Below the pieces are notes generated by a model. That model made no database searches. It had not been told where the DNA came from and saw only the letters and a program-made list of their open reading frames with translations. From Rhodospirillales bacterium (GTDB taxonomy: Bacteria; Pseudomonadota; Alphaproteobacteria; Rhodospirillales; 2-02-FULL-58-16), in the NCBI GenBank assembly GCA_021775195.1, contig JAJFIG010000172.1, positions 1 through 8,073 on the forward strand: 8,073 nt of DNA, read 5' to 3'. The translations under genes were made by a program, and so were the position numbers. Positions within the stretch are counted from its first letter, which is position 1; each line of letters begins with the position of its first letter. Shown here in pieces: positions 1 to 6,016 of this stretch.

Positions 1-399
1 ATCAGCAGCGGCGAGGCCATCCATCACATGCTGGTGCGCCTGACGGTCGACGGTGACCTGGTGGTGCGGGCGGCGGAGGCGGCGACGGAGGCGGGGCCGT
101 TCAACCCATGCGGCGACATTACGGCGAGTTTCCAGGCCCTCGCGGGCCTGCGCATCGCACCGGGCTGGCGCAAGGCGGTCCTGGGTCGGTTCGGCGGCGT
201 CAAGGGCTGTACCCACCTGACCGACATGCTGCTGGGGCCGCTGGCCGCCACCGCCTGGCAGACGGTGGCGCCGGCGCGCAAGAAAAGGGGAACCACCGGC
301 GGCGGCGAGAAACCGGTGCTGCTGGACAGCTGCCACGCCTTCGCCAGCGACAGCGACGTGGTCAGGAAACGCTGGCCTGAATTCTACAAAAAGCGGTAG
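1..399 (+). CDS. DUF2889 family protein, 3' part (5' end outside window)
   Basis: The reading frame is open from the first base and ends at TAG 397-399, leaving 132 visible residues. The start lies upstream of the window. An internal ATG at 28 is not taken as the start, because the residues before it (ISSGEAIHH) already fit the family pattern of a 'GEPIHxMxxRLT' opening. Recognisable DUF2889 features are the stretch VRLTVDGDLVVRAAEAATEA, the CGDI motif, and GGVKGCTHLTDML followed by a conserved LGPLAATAWQT segment. DUF2889 has no established biochemical role and I assign none. No signal peptide or membrane segment is visible in this part. The C-terminus is basic (FYKKR). The gene converges on the ribbon-helix-helix gene with only 10 bp between stop codons. 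The family call rests on recalled motifs. Confidence 0.85.
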   Translation: MSSGEAIHHMLVRLTVDGDLVVRAAEAATEAGPFNPCGDITASFQALAGLRIAPGWRKAVLGRFGGVKGCTHLTDMLLGPLAATAWQTVAPARKKRGTTGGGEKPVLLDSCHAFASDSDVVRKRWPEFYKKR

Positions 400-400
400 C

Positions 401-435
401 CGACCGGGGTCAGGCGTTGCCGCTGACCTCGGTCG
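401..435. terminator. Probable bidirectional terminator between convergent genes
   Basis: A 13-bp stem is formed by 401-413 and 423-435 with a 9-nt loop. One pair is G-T in DNA, which is G-U in a plus-strand RNA; the rest are perfect. The dyad starts 1 bp after the DUF2889 stop codon and covers the last residues and the stop codon (410-412) of the minus-strand ribbon-helix-helix gene. T-rich runs follow on both sides at a distance: TCTTTT at about 443-448 on plus, and TTTTT from about 392 down to 388 on minus. On the minus strand an alternative stem AGCGG/CCGCT ends directly at the T5 run. The U-tracts are not adjacent to the main stem, so strength is uncertain. Confidence 0.55.
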
Positions 436-796
436 CGGCGGCTCTTTTCGAGGACGCCCGCGAGGTCTTGATTCTCGCCAGTTTCCCGGTGAGAGGCGCC
501 CCGACCTGTTCGTCCTTGCCGTACCCGGCAAGGATACTGCGCCGGATCCAGGATTTCCTCGAGCGGGAGCGGGAACGGGTCGCGGTGGCACGCAGATAGG
601 CGACGATAAACGTGCGGATGACCGACGTTCGGCTGGCATCGGTGCGGCGCAACTCGATGAGCGAACAAAGTTCGTTGAGGCTCATGCCCTCGCGGCGGCA
701 GACATCATCGAGCGCTTCCCATATTTCCGCCTCGAGCCGAAGGCTGGTGCGAAAACCGTTGATGACAACGTTCTTGCTGAGCAACTCCGTATTCAT
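410..796 (-). CDS. Ribbon-helix-helix (RHH_4-like) DNA-binding protein
   Basis: This encodes 128 residues. Residues 10-70 match the alphaproteobacterial RHH_4 pattern: a short beta strand (VVINGFRTSLRLE) followed by EIWEALDDVCRREGMSLNEL and a closing helix with TSVIRTFIVAYLRA. Such proteins usually bind DNA as dimers through the paired beta strands and act as transcriptional regulators; the target here is unknown. After residue 70 comes an atypical tail of nearly 60 residues that is rich in Arg, Ser and Ala and includes RSRSRSRKS (74-82). Family members I recall end near the last helix, so the tail is extra. ATG 796 is chosen because AGGAGG lies 5 nt upstream. The gene is on the same strand as the response-regulator gene but separated by 349 bp with a possible terminator, so it is probably its own transcription unit. 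Confidence 0.85.
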   Translation of the reverse strand: MNTELLSKNVVINGFRTSLRLEAEIWEALDDVCRREGMSLNELCSLIELRRTDASRTSVIRTFIVAYLRATATRSRSRSRKSWIRRSILAGYGKDEQVGAPLTGKLARIKTSRASSKRAAATEVSGNA

Positions 797-801
797 GCTT
801 T

Positions 802-807
802 CCTCCT
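802..807 (-). promoter_or_regulatory. Ribosome binding site of the ribbon-helix-helix gene
   Basis: A perfect AGGAGG on the minus strand lies 5 nt before ATG 796 and fixes the start. It is the strongest Shine-Dalgarno sequence attached to any of the genes in the window. Confidence 0.75.
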
Positions 808-875
808 CGCGGTCCCGTGCCCGTTTGCGGCAACGGACCGTGGCCGCGATGACGCTAATACTGAAACCAAACGAA

Positions 876-937
876 AGGAGCCTTATATGAGCTGGACCAC
901 CCCTTAATTTCCGCTATCCTTAGTCCAAACGGCTCCT
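876..937. repeat. Nested inverted repeat, possible RNA hairpin
   Basis: The outer arms are AGGAGCC (876-882) and GGCTCCT (931-937), a perfect 7-bp pair. Inside them TGGAC (893-897) pairs with GTCCA (923-927). Together they would give a two-part stem-loop of 62 nt on either strand. On plus, the outer 5' arm contains most of the AAAGGAG (874-880) that precedes a six-codon frame. On minus, the structure would sit about 80-140 nt before the ribbon-helix-helix start codon, in its probable leader or promoter. The function is unknown. Confidence 0.35.
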
Positions 938-1049
938 CGCATTTCATTACTAAAATATTCGTCGCCCCCTCTACCCCCGATCGGCTCGCCTTCACCGGAA
1001 GATTCGCACCAAGGTAGTATGCCATTCGGCGTGACGCGATTTCGCCGAT

Positions 1050-1065
1050 ATTCGGTTGTCCGAAT
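1050..1065. repeat. Short perfect inverted repeat, possible operator
   Basis: ATTCGG (1050-1055) and CCGAAT (1060-1065) form a perfect 6-bp dyad around TTGT. It lies about 85 bp after the response-regulator stop and 250 bp before the ribbon-helix-helix start. It could be a protein-binding site, but the length is modest and chance cannot be excluded. Confidence 0.2.
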
Positions 1066-1103
1066 CGGGTACATATCAGGTTATGTCATGAAGACAACCG
1101 GAT

Positions 1104-1145
1104 AAATTGGGGTTTTTCCCATTTATTATTAGGGATTTTCCCTAA
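1104..1145 (-). terminator. Two tandem GGGAAAA-CCC hairpins after the response-regulator gene
   Basis: The base next to the regulator stop codon begins a perfect dyad, TTAGGGATTTTCCCTAA on plus (1129-1145; 7-bp arms, 3-nt centre). A second dyad follows at 1108-1121 (TGGG/CCCA around a T-rich centre), with imperfect AAA/TTT flanks at 1104-1106 and 1122-1124. On the minus strand both read as GGG-A-rich-CCC hairpins, the second followed by ATTTAT. The position suggests transcription termination of the kinase-regulator operon, but neither stem has a proper U-tract. The pair could instead be a protein-binding site. Confidence 0.4.
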
Positions 1146-1754
1146 CTAACGATTCTGGAGCGCGGCCTTTTTCATTAGATCCGCCAATGACTTGGCCTTC
1201 ATCTTCTCCATTACCTTGGAGCGATGAACCTCGACGGTTTTTTCACTGATATCCAGGCTCCCCGCGATCACCTTATTGGTTTGACCCGTGACCACCATGT
1301 CCAGGACCTGACGTTCACGCGGGGTCAGGGTTTCCCACTGCCGCATGACCTTGGCCTGCTTCACCCGCTGGCGCTCGGCGCGGACACTTCGCTCCACGGC
1401 CCTTTGCACCCGCTCCAGGAGGATCTGGTTGTTGAAGGGCTTTTCGATGAAATCGAAGGCGCCGCCCTTCATGGCGTGAACGGCCATCTGGACGTCACCG
1501 TGGCCGGTGATCATGATCACGGGAAGATCGATCCTGCGCTCGGTGAGCACGTCCTGCAATTCCAGACCGCTCATGCCGGCCATGCGGACGTCCAGCAACA
1601 GACACCCCGGCAGGCCGACCTCGTAGGCGTCCAGGAACGCCTGGGCGGACGGATAGTCGGCGGTCTTGATATCCACCGAGGAAACAAGCCAGTTCAGCGC
1701 CCCGCGAACGGCCTCGTCGTCGTCAACGATGAAAACTGTGGGCTCGGGCGTCAT
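1146..1754 (-). CDS. FixJ/TtrR-family response regulator (REC + LuxR-type HTH)
   Basis: This encodes 202 residues, the usual length for the FixJ/NodW/StyR/TtrR class. The receiver domain (about 5-122) has the acidic pocket D11-D13 in FIVDDDEAV, phospho-acceptor D55 in LLLDVRM, T83 in MITGHGD and K105 in IEKPF. A linker of about 20 residues leads to a LuxR/GerE-type helix-turn-helix (143-190) with LTPRERQVLDMVVTGQTNK and the recognition part SEKTVEVHRSKVMEKM. The expected role is activation of target promoters after phosphotransfer from the kinase encoded immediately upstream; the targets are unknown. ATG 1754 gives the canonical receiver N-terminus and overlaps the kinase 3' end by 32 nt in a different frame, which suggests translational coupling. 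A purine-rich GGGGGAAG lies about 11 nt before the start. Although the class is FixJ-like, nothing here ties it to nitrogen fixation or oxygen. Confidence 0.93.
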   Translation of the reverse strand: MTPEPTVFIVDDDEAVRGALNWLVSSVDIKTADYPSAQAFLDAYEVGLPGCLLLDVRMAGMSGLELQDVLTERRIDLPVIMITGHGDVQMAVHAMKGGAFDFIEKPFNNQILLERVQRAVERSVRAERQRVKQAKVMRQWETLTPRERQVLDMVVTGQTNKVIAGSLDISEKTVEVHRSKVMEKMKAKSLADLMKKAALQNR

Positions 1755-4700
1755 CGCGGCCTACTTCCCCCATTTCCTCCCCAACCGGGAGGGCAATCTG
1801 AAACACGGTCCCGCCATGGGCATCCGACGTCGCCCAAAGACGTCCGCCATGGGCCTCGATGATCGACCGGCTGATGGACAACCCCATGCCGAGGCCATTG
1901 GCCTTGGTGGTAAAGAAGGGCTCGAAAACCCGGTCAAGCAACGAGCCCGGAACACCAACGCCAGAGTCCCGAACAGACACCGAAACGGTCCCATCGTTAC
2001 CCAATGCCGTGCCGATGACAAGGTCGCGGATGACCGAACTGGTTCCGCCGATGGCCTCGATGCCGTTGCGGGTGAGATTGAGGATGACCTGTTGAACCTG
2101 GATCGGATCGACGAAAACCGGCGGCAGGTCATCGGCAAGCTGCAACTGCACGGATACATCGTACCGCCGAGCCTCCGCCTGGACCAAACCGGTGACGTCG
2201 GCAATGGCGTCGTTGATGTTGACGGCCTGCTGTTCGGGAGCCTTCTTGCGCACGAAATTGCGGATGCGGCGAAGAATGGCGCCGGCGCGCTCGGCCTGTT
2301 CGCTGGCCTCCACCAGGGCACCGAGCAGTTCCTTGGGTTTGACCCGCGGGCTCCGCAGCTTGTCGACACAGCCCTGGGTATAGGTGGAGATGGCGGAAAT
2401 CGGCTGGTTGAGCTCATGGGCCAGGCTGGTGGCCATTTCGCCCATGGCGCTGAGCCGCCAGACATGGGCGAGTTCGTCCTGGTGGCGGCGGGAATCCTCT
2501 TCGGCGTGCTTGTGTTCGGTAATGTCGACGACGGTCATCAGGACAGCCGGTGCTTCTTCCCAAGATACGACGCTGACCCGGTTCTCCAGCCAGATCACGG
2601 TTCCGTCCTTTCGCACGCCCTGGTACTCGTAAGACCCCGGTGCGTCGGCGCCGATCACACGCTGGTTGTGATAGTGGCGCATTCGGTCGCGCTCATGCGG
2701 GGCGTTGAGCTCCAGCACCGATCCAAGGGCGACGATCTCCTCGGGCCCGCTGTAGCCGAACATGTCGGCGAAGGCCTGATTGACAAACAAGGGAACGAAA
2801 TTCCTGTTGATCAGGACACCCTGGATGGATCCCTCGATGAGGCTGCGGAAGCGTTCCTCGCTTCCCCTCAGCGCTTCCTCGACATGCTTGAGTTCGGTGA
2901 TATCGGTCTCGGAGACGACGATGCCGCCGTCGGGCGTCCGCGCTTCCTTGATGATGTACCAGGTGCCGTTGGAGAGCTCGCGAATGATCGGCCCGGTGGG
3001 ATTTCGGTGATGCTCCAGGCGTTCCCGGAAATATTCCTTCTCGCGGCCGATGGCAGCAGTGATGATCCGGTTTTCGACGTTTCTGTACATCAGGTCCTCG
3101 AACGGCATGCCGGGAACCAGGATATCCTCGGCGCCCGGTTGCAGGCGCCTGTATTCCTCGTTCAACATGACCAGGCGGTCGTCGGCATCGTAGAGGGCGA
3201 AGCCCTCCTGCAGGTTCTCGACGGCGCCCAGCAGGCGTTCCTCGCTCTGGCGCAACGCCTGTTCAATCTTTTTGAGCTCGGTGATCTCGATGAAGCTGAG
3301 AGCGATGCCGCCTTCCGGGGTACGGGCCTCCTTGAGGATGTACCAGGAACCGTCGGCAAACTGGCGGATGATCTCGCCCCCGGGGTTGTGATGGCGGCCG
3401 ACCCGCTCGCGGATGAACTCCTCCTCGCGCCCGACCGCATCCAGGATGACCCCGCGTTCGACATTCTTCCGCAACACATCCTCGTAGCGCAATCCCCGGT
3501 CCAGAGCCTCCTGGGCGAAGGGATTCAAGCGATTGTATTCGGCGTTCATGATCACCAGGCGGTCGTCGGCGTCGAAGAGAGCGAAGCCCTCCTGGAGGCT
3601 CTCGACGGCGCCGCGCAGGCGCCCCTCGCTCGTGCGCATCGCCTCTTCCGCCCTGCGCCGGTCGCTGATGTCGGCCTGAATGACGCCGATGGCAATGACC
3701 TTGCCGTCGGCGTCGAGAATGGGAAATTTCACGACCATGACCGTGCGATTGGTACCGTCCTTGAGTACGGACTCGGTCTCGATCTCGCGCTCCATCACCC
3801 AGCCGGTTTCGACGACCCGGCGGTCGTTGGCGAGAATCTGTTCCGCGACCTCGGGGAGGTAGATGTCGCCGGGCGTCATGCCCTGGACCGTCTCCGGATC
3901 GATGTTGTACCAGTCGGCATAGGTCTTGTTGACCATGAGGTAGCGACTGTCCGGGTCCTTGAGGAAAATGGCCGTCGGCGAGTTGTCGACGACGGCGCGG
4001 AACCACTGTTCTTTCTCCAGACGTTCGCGCTCGGCCCGCTTGTGCTCGGTGACGTTGGTTGCGATGGAGCCGATATTCTTCAGGTTGCCGTCGGAATCGA
4101 AGACGGGAAACTTGACCGTACGGTAAACCCGCTTTTCACCTTGTATGGTCAATTCCTCCTCGCGCTCCACCACCGTTCCCGTCGAAATGACGGCGCGGGT
4201 GTGAGCCTCGGCCAATGTGGCGTGGTCGGGCGGGAGAACGTCTCCCGTCATCCGGCCGATCACCTGGTCGGCCGAGACCCCGAGTTCCCGTTCGTACTGA
4301 CGATTGACGAGGAGATAACGGCCATCCTTGTCCTTGAGGGAAACGATCGCCGGCGAGTTGTCGACGATGGCCCGGAACCGTTCCTCGCTTTCGCGCAAGG
4401 CCTCTTCCGCCCGCTTGCGCTCGGTGATATCGCGAAAGACGGCAAGGATCACCGTTTGCCCCTCATAGGTGACGGGCGTGCCGCTGGACTCGACGACAAA
4501 GGTCTGGCCGTCGAGGCGGAACCAGACCTGTTCCATCGGCGGCACGGTGAGCCCCTGTTCCTCCACCATCCGGCGCCGCGCCGCGGCGGCGTCCCGGTAA
4601 TCGGGATGGCACAAGTCCACGACCGATCTGCCGACAAGGTCCTCGGCACCGTCGGCACCAAGCAAACGGGCGGCGGCCGCGTTGGCGAAGATGACCCCGC

Positions 4701-5988
4701 CTTGCCGGTGAACGAGGATTCCGTCCGGAGACAGCTCGACGAGGCGGCGGTAGCGTTCCTCGCTTTCGCGCAGGTCGCCCTCGGCCCGGGCACGCTCGAC
4801 CGCATTATCCTTGAAGACCTGCATCGCCTCGGCCATGGATGCGATCTCGCTGCTCTGCCGGGGCATGGGGATTTCGGTATCGAGTTCGTTGTCGGCCAGG
4901 CGGGTCATGGCACTGGTCATGGCGACCAATGGTTTCGATATGCGCGTGGCGAACACCAGCGACAACAAAATCACGCCGGCAAGGGAGCCGCCGGCAATAA
5001 TCACAAACCACTTCTGGATCTCGTTTCTTGTCCGGTACCCCAGGGCCGCCATCTGACCCTCGGCCTCCAGCGCCTTGGCTTCAGTTATGCCGGCACAACG
5101 AACGCCAAGCACCTGACCTTCAACTGCCCGCAGGGGCGTACAATCGAGAACATACGCCTCGGTTCCGACAACAAGAGAAATGATCTTGCGGCCAGTCTTT
5201 TCGATGTCCGCCTTCGTGGTGTCATCGATCACGGGGACGGCCGCAGGGAACCCCGCACTGGCGATGGGTACGGTGTCGAAGAAGGTCACGAAAGCGGTTT
5301 TCGTCAGGCGTTGGAGTTTCTCCAGGGGTTCCGTGTACCGATTCAATATCTTGCCGACGAAGAGAAAGCCGAGCGGGTCGCCGAATTCGTCGATAACGAT
5401 GCGCGCCGAAACCATGCCGAGGGCGCCCCTGCCCGCAATCCCGCGATCCTGAAGTCCGTAATTCCGCAGGAATTCGGGGTCCAGGCGCAAATAGCCTGTA
5501 ACAGCCTGCGGGGCGCCGTCTGTCAAATATGCGACAAGGTCCAGGATACGCCTGCCAATTTCCGAGGCCTGGAAATGTCGGCTGGCTTCGATGTCGTCGA
5601 CCTCTCCCCGGGAAGACGCCAGCAAGATGCCGTCCAGATCAAAGACCGCCATGATATCCACGCCATGTTTTTCGGCGGCCGGGCTCAGCGACGCATTCAA
5701 CGGCTCGGGCTGGCTTTTACGAACAAATGTGATGATGTCCTGGCGATGGCTTACGGCATCCGCCGTGACCCCGACATGATTGAGGAGATCGTCGCTGATC
5801 ATGCCGAAGGTCCTAAGGGAACGATCGAGGGTTGCCCTCACCTCCGATTTCATGAAACCGGCGACAAGATCGCTCTGCTGGCGAATGCTTTCATCCAGCT
5901 TCCACCACAGGACCGCGGCGATGGCGACGACAATGGCAATCGCCATCGACATGAAGGTGGTCAGCAATTCCCGCTTCAGTGTTTTCAT
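1723..5988 (-). CDS. Membrane sensor histidine kinase: Cache-like sensor, HAMP, six PAS, HisKA, HATPase
   Basis: This encodes 1421 residues, far longer than FixL- or TtrS-type kinases. In order: TM1 about 11-29; periplasmic region 30-326, resembling a double-Cache fold (for example FDLDGILLASSRG, FGDPLGFLFVGKIL); TM2 about 327-347; HAMP 348-403 (RISKPL); and six PAS modules starting near 409, 534, 659, 787, 915 and 1043. Modules 4 and 5 are of the PAS_7 type (LQEGFALFDADDRLV). The HisKA domain (about 1168-1248) has H1191 in SLAHELNQP. The ATPase has N1308 (N box), D1341-G1345 (DSGVG), FEPFFTTK (1355-1362) and GLGMGLS (1365-1371). All catalytic boxes are intact, and no receiver domain is fused. 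M1 is preferred over M13 or M15 because those starts would cut into TM1; only a weak GGAA precedes it. It follows the binding-protein gene by 28 nt and overlaps the regulator gene. The likely partner is that regulator. No FixL-type haem motif is seen, and the ligand is unknown. Confidence 0.93.
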   Translation of the reverse strand: MKTLKRELLTTFMSMAIAIVVAIAAVLWWKLDESIRQQSDLVAGFMKSEVRATLDRSLRTFGMISDDLLNHVGVTADAVSHRQDIITFVRKSQPEPLNASLSPAAEKHGVDIMAVFDLDGILLASSRGEVDDIEASRHFQASEIGRRILDLVAYLTDGAPQAVTGYLRLDPEFLRNYGLQDRGIAGRGALGMVSARIVIDEFGDPLGFLFVGKILNRYTEPLEKLQRLTKTAFVTFFDTVPIASAGFPAAVPVIDDTTKADIEKTGRKIISLVVGTEAYVLDCTPLRAVEGQVLGVRCAGITEAKALEAEGQMAALGYRTRNEIQKWFVIIAGGSLAGVILLSLVFATRISKPLVAMTSAMTRLADNELDTEIPMPRQSSEIASMAEAMQVFKDNAVERARAEGDLRESEERYRRLVELSPDGILVHRQGGVIFANAAAARLLGADGAEDLVGRSVVDLCHPDYRDAAAARRRMVEEQGLTVPPMEQVWFRLDGQTFVVESSGTPVTYEGQTVILAVFRDITERKRAEEALRESEERFRAIVDNSPAIVSLKDKDGRYLLVNRQYERELGVSADQVIGRMTGDVLPPDHATLAEAHTRAVISTGTVVEREEELTIQGEKRVYRTVKFPVFDSDGNLKNIGSIATNVTEHKRAERERLEKEQWFRAVVDNSPTAIFLKDPDSRYLMVNKTYADWYNIDPETVQGMTPGDIYLPEVAEQILANDRRVVETGWVMEREIETESVLKDGTNRTVMVVKFPILDADGKVIAIGVIQADISDRRRAEEAMRTSEGRLRGAVESLQEGFALFDADDRLVIMNAEYNRLNPFAQEALDRGLRYEDVLRKNVERGVILDAVGREEEFIRERVGRHHNPGGEIIRQFADGSWYILKEARTPEGGIALSFIEITELKKIEQALRQSEERLLGAVENLQEGFALYDADDRLVMLNEEYRRLQPGAEDILVPGMPFEDLMYRNVENRIITAAIGREKEYFRERLEHHRNPTGPIIRELSNGTWYIIKEARTPDGGIVVSETDITELKHVEEALRGSEERFRSLIEGSIQGVLINRNFVPLFVNQAFADMFGYSGPEEIVALGSVLELNAPHERDRMRHYHNQRVIGADAPGSYEYQGVRKDGTVIWLENRVSVVSWEEAPAVLMTVVDITEHKHAEEDSRRHQDELAHVWRLSAMGEMATSLAHELNQPISAISTYTQGCVDKLRSPRVKPKELLGALVEASEQAERAGAILRRIRNFVRKKAPEQQAVNINDAIADVTGLVQAEARRYDVSVQLQLADDLPPVFVDPIQVQQVILNLTRNGIEAIGGTSSVIRDLVIGTALGNDGTVSVSVRDSGVGVPGSLLDRVFEPFFTTKANGLGMGLSISRSIIEAHGGRLWATSDAHGGTVFQIALPVGEEMGEVGRDDARAHSFHR
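2863..3630 (-). repeat. Tandem duplication of PAS_7 modules 4 and 5 within the kinase gene
   Basis: Two adjacent 128-codon units encode residues 787-914 and 915-1042. By hand alignment about 58% of residues are identical with no gap needed. Shared strings include LQEGFAL, DADDRLV, KEARTP and ITELK. The other PAS modules are clearly more distant. The pattern fits an internal tandem duplication followed by divergence. Confidence 0.75.
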
Positions 5989-6016
5989 CGATCAGTATTC
6001 CAAGCGCCCGCTTCCC

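Larger units (their letters stand above)
797..1145. other. Gene-free gap of 349 bp with several dyads
   Basis: This stretch separates the response-regulator stop from the ribbon-helix-helix start, both on the minus strand. It is visibly richer in A and T than the flanking genes. It must carry the ribbon-helix-helix promoter unless there is read-through, but I could not find a -35/-10 pair that convinces. Structure that can be seen is a nested dyad at 876-937, a 6-bp dyad at 1050-1065 and two tandem dyads at 1104-1145. Two tiny reading frames occur: six codons on plus (887-907), preceded by AAAGGAG, and 30 codons on minus (855-947) without a ribosome binding site. Neither is called as a gene. 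Confidence 0.6.

Noticed and set aside
384..668. A 94-codon minus-strand frame overlapping the ribbon-helix-helix gene
   Set aside because: It is in another frame over the same DNA, has no domain, and lacks the strong ribosome binding site that marks the real gene.
855..947. A 30-codon minus-strand frame upstream of the ribbon-helix-helix gene
   Set aside because: There is no ribosome binding site and no recognisable sequence; chance is sufficient to explain it.
1224..1862. A 212-codon plus-strand frame across the regulator gene
   Set aside because: It is antisense to a complete FixJ-type regulator and has no family motif.
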